From Schistocephalus solidus (taxonomy: Eukaryota > Platyhelminthes > Cestoda > Diphyllobothriidea > Diphyllobothriidae): 64,000 nucleotides of DNA. Numbering within the stretch: the first letter of the stretch is position 1; each line of letters begins with the position of its first letter. The notes beneath the pieces are model-generated. The model saw nothing but the letters and a program-made list of their open reading frames with translations, was not told the origin of the DNA and did no database searches. The stretch is from the NCBI GenBank assembly GCA_017591395.1, contig WEDG01001469.1, forward strand, positions 1-64,000. The letters run 5' to 3'. Shown here piece by piece: positions 1 through 13,800 of this stretch. Both the position numbers and the translations under genes were made by a program.

Positions 1-1416
1 AGGTGTGAAGACAACACTGGAGACCCTCACCTGGTTGAGCCCGCTGGTCGTGGCAGATGCCCGGGGTGTGGCCGCTGGGAAGAACCAGCTTCGAGGAATC
101 GCACGTGAGAGTTGGGTACCAGCTAGAGGCGGCCACAAGAGCATCCACATCTATACGAGACAGATGGAGCGACTAAATGCTATCTGTGCGGTGCTACCCA
201 TAACAAGTACCCCCTAAACCACACACACGCGCGCGCACCCACAGGCACACGTGCACTTTGCGCTTGCTGCAAGGGCCCGTTATCTCGTTTTTGGATGTAA
301 ATAGCATTATATTTGAAGGACCTCACACCTATAAGCACTCCTTGCTCGCGTTCTTGTGGCTGCGATGCCTTTCGTTAGCTAACGCAATGCTTGCGCAATG
401 GCCTCCACCTGCATCCACTGTGCCAGCCTTTCTTTCGGTGCTTGTTGTTTACACATACGTTACCTATGCGACACTCAATCCCCGAGAGCTCTTGTGCGTG
501 TGGTGGCAACTGTCTTCTTTGTGCTCGGATTGCGTCCTCACAAGGGACCGTCACAGCCGCGCATTGTGTCGCCAGGATTACGCAATAGCACTATTTTGCT
601 CGCGCCTCTGCGAGTTACTCGTGTGCGAACAATGATGATGAAAAAAATGAGTGTATGTTCGTTTGATTAGCTGCATCTCCGTCTTTAGCCGCCACGCCAG
701 CCTTTCCTATGTGAATTCGGACTTGTAGCGTTTGCTGCAGTTATTAACATAATTACTTCGTCCTTTTTAAGCAACTCAATTGCTTGACTTAGGTTGTAGC
801 AATGGGACGTATTTACGATAGTGTTATGTTACCACCTGCATTGTGCTATGCCGGCTTCCCGTACGTTACTCTCTCAGTTGCATTGTCCGGTGGGATAATC
901 GGCAATCTCATTCCAACTAATGTCCCTACTGATGTAATTTGGTTTCTACCAGTGTTTTTGCTGCTGACAAAAGGAACATTTTTACCTTTACCATCCGGCG
1001 ATCGTTTAGGTAATTATGCTAGGTATATTTCATCAAAATTACTGTTACTGTATGGGTGATTCAAGGTAGTCTGATTCTACTTCAGTATCCTCGTCAAAAT
1101 AAAACGCTTATTTGGGATGGTATTTGTGAGCAGTTTGTAAAGTAGCGATCTCTCCAACTTTACAATCCTTTTTTCCCCTAAAGGTGCGCGCCAAATGGGT
1201 TTTGCGTACGCATTTAAGTTCAAATTATCAGTAATGCAGATCCAGGCGATAGCCCATTGGATGTACTAGTGAGTAAGAATTAAATACCAGAAAGTGTGAG
1301 GTACTTTTCTCCTTGTAAGTGGTTTTAATGCCTCAAACTTCGTCAGGCGTGTGGTATTTTATGCGCAGGGGTTAATCCAGTGCACACAAGTACTTTTGTA
1401 TTCTACCTTTATTTAG
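1..1416. other. Unassigned 5' segment, possible partial exon at 5-104
   Basis: A frame open from position 5 runs to a GTGAGA that could be a splice donor at 105, and its phase would fit an acceptor at 1427. The peptide ([20 protein letters not shown]) does not resemble the HECTD1 segment expected just upstream, so I do not call it an exon. Another frame of 1-220 has two CxxC pairs (CPGCG, CYLCG), which might mean a mobile-element zinc knuckle. Nothing recognisable was seen in 221-1416; the frame at 802-1059 has no flanking splice context or homology that I know. Confidence 0.25.
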
Positions 1417-1840
1417 TCAAACCACAGTGCAGGAAAGCAGCACGCTGATTCGCTTCCAAATCCACCATCTGGCCTGGAAATTGCTCTGTCGCGAACTGGT
1501 CTCCACGCCTTCTTCTCCCTCCGCCACGGCACCTCAGACGCCTGCCAGTTTGCCAATCTCTGGTGGCTGCAACAGCGGGCTTCAGCAGCCACCACCGCAC
1601 GATCGTCTCTGCGTGTTGCGCGAGTTTGCCACTCAGATTGTCCGCCTCGCCTTGCCCGGCACCGGCTCCATTGGGTCTGTGTCATCTCAAATGGAGGAAA
1701 TATTCCGTCGTATCTCCGCCCTCCTGGGTGAAGGTAGTGGCGAGGAGGCACTGACGGCTTACGAAGTCATCACCAGTGGCCTCATTAACGCCCTTCTCCT
1801 CTGTCTTTCTCCTACCAGAATTCTGTCTTGGGCCTCCGCG
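1417..1840 (+). CDS. HECTD1: HECTD1 exon 1 of window (helical region before SUN)
   Basis: The frame runs VQESSTLIRFQIHHLAWK, then CVLREFATQIVRLA and TAYEVITSGLINALLLCLSP. It aligns with the vertebrate HECTD1 segment that has RNIATQLE and SPYEMCSSGLVQALL. The acceptor is the pyrimidine-rich TTCTACCTTTATTTAG ending at 1416; a second possible acceptor ends at 1427, so the exon might begin at 1428. The donor is GTGAGC at 1841 and the exon ends in phase 0, matching the next exon. Confidence 0.85.
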
Positions 1841-4800
1841 GTGAGCTTTATGCCACTTGTTTTCCTATTTGTTGTTATTGTTGTCGTCATCTTCGTATTC
1901 TATATTCTCCTTTGCAATTAACCAAAGCACGTAGGATTCCTGCCATGCCTGCTCTTTTTTACGTCTTTTAATCGATGCCAAACCAATCCAAGCCGTGTCT
2001 TTAATCATGTCAATGCGTGATCTTTGTGTACTTGACCTTTTCCTACCATCTTTGAATGAAGTTCATCTCCCTTGACCAGGACAGGGTTAATTTTAATGAA
2101 ACCTGTTGGCGTTATTTTTTTCTGGGAAGCCCGAGACTTCGCGCAGCGTATCAGATTGTTAGCTTGACAAATCAAATGGTCTAGTTGCGATTACCATCGT
2201 ACGTTCCTCTCCTTCCCTCACTCCCTCAATCAGGAACGCTAGTTCGGTTATCACTAATTTGACACGGTGACCTCTACTGGCAATGTAGTCTAGGGATTGT
2301 CAGTGATACGAAAATGAATGCAACATCGTGGTCTTCTTGCAGCTGTGAAGATGAAATTCGATGTTTGGAATGGGGACGTTGTGTTCCCTGCAGGACGTTT
2401 ATAGAATCGGTTGCTGTTGCAGTTTTCGTTGCCTTCACAATCCATCGCATCATATCTGTTTACATGCGTACAACCTACTCGGGCATTGGACTCCCAGAAC
2501 GGAGAGTATAGGTCATCGTAGCAGTCATCCATGTCACTGTAGCTGGTCATCGGCAGGGCGTAAGCCCTGCCACTTGTACAGACTTACGCGATGAGTCCAA
2601 CTTTGTTTCCTTTCGAGGGGTCAGTAAGTTCCTTTACGTTTTCTTTCGTGGCAGAGAGAGAGACGCTGTTGCGTCAACTTTTCCCCATCTTAATCTGCGC
2701 TCCAAGAATCTGCATCCTCCGTTTATGTGTGCGTCATGACGGCAATGTCAATCTCGTCTTGAGAGCGAACCCACACAGTCACTGGCGGATGGAGAATTCA
2801 GGAGGGGAAGATGCGATCGCCGGACCAAGAGGTTTATTGGCCTGACGTTTCAGATTCTCACTCGATTCTCAGATGCAGTCGAAATAAGGGTAGTAGGGAC
2901 ACAAGGTGCGCACTGTGTACAGGACGTAGTGGCTACGTGATCACATGCGTACTCCAATTAGCAGCTCTCGCGATCACCGCTAGGAGTTGTAATTGGTACG
3001 ATGAGGCTTGACCATCCGCGTCCGAGTCATTAATTGCCGTCATTTCATCATCCCTGTTCAGATGTTGGCGTGATAATTACTGGGTCATTTGGTTCCTTGC
3101 CATTGGATGTGTTGGTTGCCCGCGCCCTCCCCACGTGACTGATTCTCCTGCTCAGGCAAAGCCTCGGCAGAGAATCTGAGAGCGGGGGTCATTGAGCTTG
3201 ATGATGGAGAGAACCGTGACTCGAGCAGCTCGCGGCTAACGTGTTTGCCACTTATTGCGATCATTTTGGCCTCGTGCAGTTTTTAAATATGGCCGGGTCC
3301 CATCGAGTGAGGCGCAACCTCGGGGCTAGCGTCTTCCCTCCTCACTGCTGCTGCGTACTCGACCATTCGCGTCCGGAGTAATTTCTCGGTTTCTCCGACG
3401 TGGTTGCTTGGTCCAGAATGGCATTAAGTCCGGTAAACGACGCCGACTGTTCCTGACGTAGCAGTGGGGGTCTTTCAGCCTCATTACCCGACGTCCGATG
3501 GTTGCCTCTGGCCTGTGTGCAACCCCAACTCCAAATGGAGTGGAAAGGCGTCTTCGGGTTCCGAGTCGTTCTTCAGGTACGTAAGAGCTCGCCAAAATTG
3601 TGCGCTGGCTGGATTTCGTCTCTCGCGTCGTTTGCGCATGCACTGGTTTACAAAGTTACACGGGCAGCCATTCGCTCGCTGGTTTTTAGACCACAATATT
3701 TGTGGCCACCGAGGACGTCAAGGAAGCCCAGTAATGTCAGCACTTAATCCCGTTCGATGACGACGAAGGTATTATCCACATGCTTTGCTCAGAATTTTGG
3801 TTTTGGAAAACCAGCGACTCCAACCGTGGCAGGACTGCCTCAGCTGTGGGTCCTGAAATCGACAAACCCACTAGCGTGCGCAACGGGGTGCCCTTCACCT
3901 GCTCGTACATTGTTCGGTCGAATGTAAAGTACGTCTTGAGACAGAAATTCAGCAGTCGGATGATTTGGGCGTGTCTGAGGCGGTTCTCCGTTTCATTATA
4001 TCTGTCTCGTAGGATTGATTCGGTGGTCTCCATTGCCAGGTCCTGCGGAATAGAAGTAAGAAAAAGGATATGACTTCAAAAGATACCATGACATCGTTTA
4101 GCTGAGGGGTGTACCCTTCTAAGTTTCCCAAAGAATTTATTTGAGGAGCTGACTGCGATGTACGGATCAGCGATCAGAAATTTCAGACGTTGAAACAGCC
4201 TTGTTTGCCAGTTGGCAGGTTGGAGTGCCTTTGAGTGATACGATTGGCCGGAGAGCAGCGCCCTCTTTATTCACTGTAGAGCGACCATAGAATCGGTCCA
4301 GGACCTTTTCCTGTGATGCCGTCGTGCGTCGGTCAATTGACCATATTGCACCTGAGATCCCTATTGTCAACAGCGTCGCATTGATCTCATGTTTCAGCGT
4401 TTTTACGAGGTTAGAAGTCGCATGAAACAGAACTGACGATCTTCCAAAAAATCTTTGACTTTTTGAATGTAGTCTGTCTTATCCAGTACGGCCCCGACTT
4501 ACTCACTGTGGAGTCTTCTTGGTTTCCCTTTGCTTTTCGTTCCTCATGATCAAGGGGGAACACGACCATTGCTATGGAACCGTTGACACCAGTAAGACAT
4601 TTAATTGCTCTGTCAGAATTTGGTGTGGTCCGTAAAATTTCCAAGAGCTAGGCTATTACCTAGTTACACCAATATGGGGAAACTCGCTACCAGAAGAGTG
4701 AACCGTCAGCTCGAATTGCCCACCTCTCAGTCTGCGCCGACAGCGCTCGTTCTCTGATTGCGGATTTTCTTTCTTTTCCCTACTCCACTGTAATAAGAAA

Positions 4801-7800
4801 AAAACTGCAGATATTCGAACATTTTTTTAAAACCGCGAGTGATCGATGTTGCTGGACGCTCAGGGAGGTAGGCAGAGGGGGCATGGTTGGCCAAGCTTTG
4901 ACCATGTCTGTCACATAAACGTGCCCCTCTGTGTGCATCGATGCTCTAATGTGCCCGCGTGACTGCCAACAATCTCCACAGGCCATTTTTTTGGCTTCCA
5001 TACTTTTGCTCCTCAGCGACGGGACATTTTTCGTTTAGTATACTGTGCTGTTATATTTATTCCGCTAGTGCTGTCGGAAGGATTGAAATGATCCCTTACA
5101 GGCCTATTTTGACCCTCATTTTCCGACAGATCATGCGACAGACAGTCTGCCGTATTGGCTCTCTTGCCTATATTACTGAAATTGGGAATTGGAAATTTCT
5201 TGTAAACGGTTCTTTTACCCACAGTTTGAACTATCCTTTGCTTCTAGTCGACGGTCCATGTGTTCCCCATTTTCGTTCGATTTTATTACTCTTAACAGCT
5301 TTGAGCTATTAGATTTTTGGAAAATACTGGCCCATTTCAGAAACAGAAATTTATTCGTGAAAAATTCACACTACCGATTTCAAAAAATCAAGTTAAAAAT
5401 CAAATCATTGTCTTGTCGATTAAAATCCACTGATTATGATGCTAAGAAATCCTTGAATCCAGCTTGCAATCCAGTGTTGTTCTTGAAAGTTTTTTGCTAA
5501 AAATGTGTCCAGCTGCTTGAAAAAATGTTGGTCCGTGGGTGAAAGATGTGGAGAATGTGGTAAAGTCTTGTATCTCCACTTAGTGAGTTTCTGCAGTGTT
5601 ATCTGGCAAAATATGTGTTGTCCTGGCGCAGACCACCCTTCAAAACGCCGAACTCTTTCACATTCATTGAGCTCATGCGGCACTCATTTATCCAGCTTTT
5701 TACTTTACTTATTTGCACCAGATGGTCGACCCCGTAGAAATACTGATATCAAGCGCCTCTAACATTTGTCTGCGGTTTTTATTCAACAATTGCTCTCAAA
5801 AGTTAATGTTCAAGAATGATGGTCATGATGTACCTTCTTCCTCCTCATAGCTCTCATTGCCACTACGGAATTTCTGAAACCACCTTTACACCCCGATCAC
5901 TTCTGAACTCTTGTTTCTATACTCTGTTGATATTAGCGGTGGTTTGAGAATCATTCTGGTCGATTTTATACTCATGCAAAAAAAGCACATTTATTTCTTT
6001 GTCCTTGTCAAGGACATAGACGATTCAGAATTGTACTCTGAAAGGAATTATATAGTACATGCCATTTATTAAGGCTTTAATAATAGCAATAGCAATAACC
6101 TTTCAATCACCATTTCGAGTTTTTAAAAACGAGTTGAAAAATGGGCCAGATTTTTTCTGGCCAACCTAATAGAACAAGAAGGCCAACATCAACCTTTCGA
6201 CGCTGTCTCATCCTATCGCAGAGGCAATGGTACCTTTTCCTCGCATTAAACGTTTCCTCCCCATACGGCTGAACTTTTTCAGTAAATTGAATCTTCCTAC
6301 GTAGCACTCACACAACCCTAAGATAAGTCGAACTTTTTTATTATCAGCCACATAGACTGCCGTTTGCCTCTGGATCCCTGAATTGCTACAAAAAAACATG
6401 CACCACTCCTCTTTTGGCTGGAAGAGACGAGTACTCCACGTTTGCTGAAAGGCACGCTTCGAATCATGTCTTATTTTCCACACCTCACACCAAACAGCGT
6501 GTGCCCAGCGACGTCGCCCCATCCAAATTTTCATCGTGGAATTTGTAAGCACCCATAATTAACTGCTTGGCCTCTCATTTGCATCCACAGGTTTTGCACA
6601 TGGCAAAACAATAAAATCCGGGCGCCACGGTGTTTGACTACATAACTGAAAAAAAGTAGAACAAAATGAGCCCTTAAGACCGTAAAAACGAGCATATGCA
6701 AAATATTTTTTTCCACTTTGTCCGAGAGCAGTTACATTTTCACTGGTTTTTCCTTATCTGACTGTCTCAACATGCAATTTTTAGATTACATTGAAACCCC
6801 AAGAGGCCCAGGACCCTAGTGTACACTTCCGCTTCCTCCAGGCTCGTCGTCTTGCGTTCTGCCGTGCTTTCATGCCCAGCCTTGGCGGGGCTGGTATCTC
6901 TAGTCTCGTGCGGAGGCTGATCGAGGCACTCGACCAGACCCAGCGTCTGCCCCTGAATCTCTTTGAGCGCATGGAGAGTGTGCGACACATACCCTCTCGC
7001 AAGATCAAGACCAAACCTGTACAGTCTGACGCCGCCGCCGCTGCAACGCCGGATAGCCAGTCGAAGAAGTCAGCCGGTGGGAGCCAAATGCAGCTACCAC
7101 CAGGCACAACCGCACTCCCATCCTGCGCTGGCCAAGAAATGTCCACACTGACCCGGACTTCTGTTCCTCCCCCAGTTTCTTGTCCCCCAAGTACTGCCGG
7201 TGGTGTAGTGTTTACGTTTCAGTCGGCTGATCCCACCGACGATTCAGCCGCGCCGATGAATTGCCTGCCCCTCGGTTTGCTCTGTCCGCGTTCAGAGATG
7301 TGGGAGATGACACATCGGTCTCTCAATGGTGGTGGAGTGCGTGCCCTGCTGGACCGTCAGGTGAACCTCGTGTTGGGTGAATTTGTGCCCTCATCTGCCT
7401 ACTCCATGTGCACCGGCCGGTTGGGTATGCTGCAGCTCCAACAAGGCTGCCCTCTTCTAATGGAGCGCGACGAAGTGGCGATTGAGTGCGAAGCACCCGA
7501 TGCCAGTGGCAGACTGCGCCTCGCCAGGATGGCAAACCACACCATCTTTGTCACTACCCTGACGAGTGTTGGTCGCTTACGGTCCCGAGTTAAGGAACTA
7601 ACAGCCAAGTATTGGTAAGTATGGCAGCTTTATAGTAAGGCTGATTGCCTCCTTATCCTCGGGACGAAAATCTGCTCACATGTCAAGGGTGATATTTTTA
7701 CTGATAAGTATTGGAGAAGTAATGCCTCTCTGTTTATGTACGTTAGGTGGCGTATCTTATAAAACGGAAATCATCAAATATGATCTAGTTTAAAAAGGAT

Positions 7801-10800
7801 TACCTTAGATGGGGGTTGATAATCACTGTTAACCACAGCCAACGCATTGTTTTTGGTTAAATAAGGATGTTGGTTGCCACTGACTTCTGGATTTCTGATA
7901 ACAAAACTGCCGAGGGCATATTTCGTCCTCGGTTTAGCTTTGTCATGACGTGGTCTCCAAATTCTTCCAAACTTTCTATGCGGTTGCGGGGAATGCATGA
8001 CCGAAATTTCCGAAGGCAGTCGTAGTCCGTAGAATTTTCACCTATCGTCTGTGTTGAGAGTTGGGCATATAGACCAACCAATCTTACGGTAGATGTGCTA
8101 TTCCATGAAATGACAACCGAACTTTTGAAATGGGTTTTCTTTTCAAAGAGAGTACTTAAGTAGGCTTTTAAAACTAATTAACCTTCAACCAGTCACCACA
8201 GGATGCTGGCTTTTAAACGAGCTTCTTTTCCAAACCTGCACGGTATGCATTTTTTCCATTGATTTAGATACTCTTATAAATTTGACTATATTTCATAGAA
8301 AGCATGCACGAAGATATTCTTTCTTGTACGCAGTCCATAGCAAATTATGCCTCCTTTAAACTTTATACTTTTGGTTTTTTCGGTTTTAAAAACAGCTTCA
8401 ACTGCCGAATAATTTTGACCCTAACCCACTGCTACAATTCAGGGTTTCTAAAATACATGCTGCATGCATTGCGTCATGAACTTTTGCAATGGATATTATT
8501 CATGTTGTATACGTTGTAAACAGCATTAATAAATTAACAGATAAGATGCTTTAGGGATGGCATTTCACGGTCTTAAAAAATCTGATAATTAAAAGCTTTT
8601 GTGAAGCCGAAATATACCCTTTCTCCAAGTACGAAATTTGAAGATAACGCAATTTGTTACCAAATGCATTCAAATTAATGCTTTCGTGCATGTTTTGTAT
8701 AAAAAAGATTTGAATTTATAAGAGCGTTGCAAATCAATGACAAAATCTGTAGTACTTCAGTAATCATTTTTTAGAGTTGTAAATTTTGCAGGCATTCGGA
8801 AGAATCGTTCAGAAGCCGGCATACTATGGTGACTAAAACGTCTTGGGGTTATACTACATGATAATTAATATTAAAACCATGCCTAAGGGATTCTTTCGAA
8901 AGGAAAACACATTTCAGCACTGCAGTGGACATTTCATGAGATGGCTAACCTACTTCACAAGAACGTTATTCGCCTGACGTTTCGAACTCTAACCCATCAT
9001 CATATAAAGCCACAGCTAAGGGTAAATCGTACACAGGGAGTTGCAGTGTTTATAGGATGCAGTCGATATGCTACTACATACCTATAAATAGTCTGTGGGC
9101 GCGGTATTCGAATAATATTTTCGTCGTTATCGGCCGAGATCAGGTGCTCACATTCAAAGAACGTCTCAACAGTGTCTTTCCGGACATTCAATTTACGATG
9201 CAGGAGGAAGAAAACAACCAGCTGGCCTTCGTTGCTATCCTTGTCTACCACAACGATTGTGTTAGCCTAACGACCGAAGTGTTCAGGAAAGAAACAGATA
9301 CGCCGCAGGTACTGGACTTCATCAGTAACCACCCAATCAGTCACAAAAGCACTTACGTTAGGGTGCTAGCTAGGCGTGTTGAGAAGCACTGCAGTGAACT
9401 GAAAGATCAGGCTGGTGAGTTACAGTATCTACGACGGGTACGGAGAGTGAAAGGCTACCCGCGCACCTTCATCAATCCGTGCCTGCGCAAACGAGACAAA
9501 TGACAAAATCGTTCTGACTACAAATTTTCGTCGAGCGATTCCTTACGTGAATAACGTCGCGGAGGTTGCCGACCCGAAGCAACCATTAAGCGTTAGATAA
9601 CTAGACCAAACGACCCACTGCCATAGCAAGAAACCACTGGGGTCCTTTATCAGATCTGGTGCAGTTGTGGGCAAAGCAACTACGTTGGAGAAACTGGAAG
9701 ACCGCTACGGACACGAATTGCTAAATACGCGGCAGCAGTGCGGAGTCGCATTTCATTCGAAAAGACATAGCCACACTTTCGAGTTGGATGATCGCTACGG
9801 GTGTCAATCGCTTTAGCCACGAGTTGCTTGGTTCAGAGTTTACGGGTCCGCAGTCTATTAACAAGCGCAATGACCTCCCCAACGCATATTTGGTGTTGAG
9901 ACTCAGTTTGACCAATTAGCCACTAAAGGAGCGCACAGGCGGACGCATTTTCCAACACCCGTGCCGGTGAGCCAGATGGCTGAAACATAATCATGCCAGC
10001 ATCCAACCAGGTGATTAAATAAAAGCAGGTCATAACCCGCGTGCCGGCCATCGAGCGATTAGCGCACACGAGGTCAACTATACTCGATGAGGGCAGAGCC
10101 GTTAATTGGCAGGTGAATAATACTGGTTGGCAATATTCAGCTGCCTTTTCTACTACTGGCCGCAGTGCGGCTACTGGAGGGGCTCGAGAGTGAGCCTCAA
10201 GGCAGAGCGGAACGAGTGAGTTCCGTTAGCGATCGGTGAGCGTTCATCAACGAATGCGAGCCGTTTATTTTAATAGGCGTGCAGTATCCTAGTGACTGCA
10301 TCCAATAAATACCGCAATCCTCTGTGTAGGAATTGTCCTTATCTGTTGCTGTCCCTGACGATGGGTTCGAGAGTAAATCCGAAACGGCAGGCGAGTTAAG
10401 TTCTTGTCCCTGCGATCGTGTCTAATTCTTCCCAATTACTTCCCGAGAATAGCATCTTCGCTTGCATCGGCAATCTACTGTACGTTAAGGAGTGCGCCTG
10501 TGACCTCTGCAGTCTATGTTGAAGGAGGCGGACTCCCAATCCTTCAGCACCTTGGCTGCCTTTGAGTGCAGTGCAACCGCACTAAGTTTTTTTTGAAGTT
10601 GTTATACACACCACCGCAATAGAGCTCGTTGGGGATACCATATACCATCACTTGCTACTCTTTTACGGGATTCAAGCACCTGAATTTTCCGTAGCCATGG
10701 AGGTGCTCTTAGTGATTGTGTACCTGGCTAATTAAGAGTGCCTACGTTACAGCAGACATCACATTTTATCTGGAGGTCCAGGTGCGCCGATTGTTAACGT

Positions 10801-13800
10801 CAGTCGGATTGTAAAAATCGTGGATTATCATGGGGTATAATTAAACATGTGACGTCTCCAGCCCCATTATGCTTTGTGTCAGATTACAATCTTAAGACGA
10901 CGGTGGTGAACTAAGCCTTACTGAATGACCGGCCACATTCAGCATATCGTGACGCTGCAGGGGTTTGTGATGATTTTATGGCATGGTATAACCACTATGT
11001 GCCATCTTCCTCATAGCACAGCGAAACGTCTAATTTTTCTTAGACAAAATACATACAGTATGTCATAAAGCCTGGAGTGGCCATGTTCTTCTTGTTGTCA
11101 TTCTAAGTGAGCTATATATCCGTCAACTCTAGGGACTGCGTCATCACGGCACTCTGCGCATACTTTTCACTATAGTCACTAGGATACTCTCACGAAGTTA
11201 GGAACAGAGCCTTTTCATTGTTTTATGAAAACCTGGCCAATCGAGCGTGGAACAGGCGTATTTAACGCGAGTAGACTGGTTGTTTATCCTTGTCAGCTAT
11301 TGCTTCCGATCTCGCCTCCTGTCTTGACAATGAACTCAAGTGGGTTAGGCGGAAGAGAGTGCGGTAGATGCAGCGTAGGTCTACTACCAATATAAACTAA
11401 TGCACATAGATGTCACCGTCTCTGAATATCATTTTTTCGAGTACCCCGTGGACATCTTCGCTCGCGATAGTCGAACTGTCATCACAAGGCGCAAAGAAAG
11501 ATAGGAATGGTAATTTCTAGCTCAATTTTTATCCGTGTCTCTGGCCTGGAATCGGGATGTGGCTGGCTGGCGGTAGCCAGTAGTCAAGTAATTGCTATTT
11601 CATTCTTCCTGGTCTTTGTTGGCAACGCTTCTTGATTAGTAGTTGTTCCGTAAATACGTTATTTCCCGTCACTCAAGGCACAGAACTTGCAAACTAATTT
11701 GCCTACATTAGCCTGCATGTTTTTAATGTTACCTTATTTTGTCCAATGATTCCTACTGGTTAAAATATCATCACCAACTCTCTAATGTTGCATCACGCAT
11801 AACTATGCTAGGTACCAACTGCCCCGGACAGAGATGGTTTTTTTCCGCATGTTCAGAGACAAGCCTGGCACAAGCATACTTCTTGTACCATCACCAGAGA
11901 ACGATAGTACGCAGCAGCAGAACCCCACCACCAGCTCCCCAGACGAAAGCACCCTCATGACGGGCGTCATCGATTGGTTGGGTACTGACGCTGGCAGCGT
12001 GTCGATCAAGGACTGGATGAACCCCTTAAATCTCAACCTAATCCAAGCCCTGATCATTCCCTCCAATGCCCCGTTTCTGGGGAATGTGGCAGATGCGTTT
12101 GCACCGCAGCTCGGCCGATCTAATTCAAAAACCAGTCAGGATAACGCAGTTGGTCTTCTTGTTGGTTTAAAAGGCGAGACCTGGCAGGAGGACGATGAGG
12201 TCCGAAAGAAGGCTAAAGTGTCTGAGGCGGACCTGGGACCCGGGCTAGTTTTCGACCTGGGAGTCCAGCTCATCCCCTCCGCATACAGCCTCGCTCAGCT
12301 ACGAGGCAAGCTCCACGAACTGCCTGGACCAGTTGCTCCGAGGAACTGGTGTTTACAGGTCTGTCCACTTTGCTTGCTTTCCTGAATTTCTGCTTTATTT
12401 TAACCAAGAGAATTGACGAATATTTTGCAGGCCCCCGAACATAGGTATACTCAGTTAAGAAAATGCAATATATAAGTGGTCAGCTAAGTGAACTGTTCCT
12501 AATCCAGGGTTTATTTCCAGGTGAGTAAGAATAAAATATTGGAAATTAGGAAACGAAACTCTACTTATTACATAAGGTTATTCAAAATAGTAGAAATAGA
12601 ATATCGATGGAAATTAAGGTTCGCACCCAACAAGGTTACTTCCTAAGAAAAAAGTTGTTTTGCCTCCGGCAGGCTGGATTTATTTATCTAACGTTTCGCA
12701 CCCGTGTTTGCGTTTACAGTGGCAGAGCTATCCAGGTCTGCTGTCACGAATCGTCACTCGTGGAGAGGTACAATACGTGACATCATGGAGGTCGGCTTTA
12801 TCAGGCAGCCGTAACAAGTACAAGTAGTGGGAGAATGGACAGCAAGATTTCTGAATTCACTGTCTCTTCGTGTCGAGGACTTCAAGTACATCTTGGTCCG
12901 GCATTCATTGAGATGTGCTATACATATGGAAGGTCCATCAAACGATATATCGGGGCTAATCTATAAGTCCTAGTCACCTGCAACCCCTTCTCGGAAATGA
13001 TTCCCGTCCTTGCAAAGTCAAAAGTGTGATCGTTGACAGATGGTTTGCACTAATTGGTCATAATATCTCATGGTGATTTTGCTCAGTCTTGATCATGCTG
13101 CCGACTTACGACCTGTTAGGGAAGTTGTTTACCTCCTTGAATGCAATAAATGAGCATCAACTGTTCCCCCTCATTTATACACTTAAATTTACGCGCCTCG
13201 GCTGCTGATTATGACATTGGATCGAACGGCCGTGCCCACCATCAGTCCTGCTGCTGGACGGGGCAAGCCATAACTACGGCACAGATCTCGTGTTTGACGG
13301 TCCTGCAGTGATTCTCACACACACACGATAGTTCGACTGTCGATTTCGACGAGGTCCACCGCATACTCCACAACAAGGTGGTGCAGGTATGCTGACTTGC
13401 GCGTGATTTTAGTTTAAAGTGATAGTATACTTGCGCTGCATCGACCACACTCTCCTCCTCCCTCACCTATATCCGGTGTCAAGACAGAGTCCAGAAGACC
13501 GGAGATGGGAGAAGACGCAGGTGGCTGGCTCGGCCGGATCTGCCCCTGGGCGTACCACCACACCTAGCCATTGCAGCCTGACGCTCAGTCTGCCAGTCAG
13601 CCACTCCTCAAAAAATACACATTGGGCTGCCCACGCGGTCCGAGCTATCCCGTCAGTCGGAAACCCTCCAAGCCACGGCTTTTAGCGCACCGTGATAGTT
13701 TCAAGCGCTTCAGCTTGTTTATAGTGAGGAAAATGTGCTGAGCCGTCGACTTCACTCTCTTCTCCACCCCCATCCCTCCACGTTTGTCTGATGCGGAATC

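Noticed and set aside
802..1059. 85-codon hydrophobic frame upstream of exon 1
   Set aside because: No resemblance to HECTD1 and no splice sites that would join it in frame.
6208..6552. Minus-strand open frame of 114 codons
   Set aside because: No recognisable domain, no splice partners, and it is surrounded by mobile-element relics.
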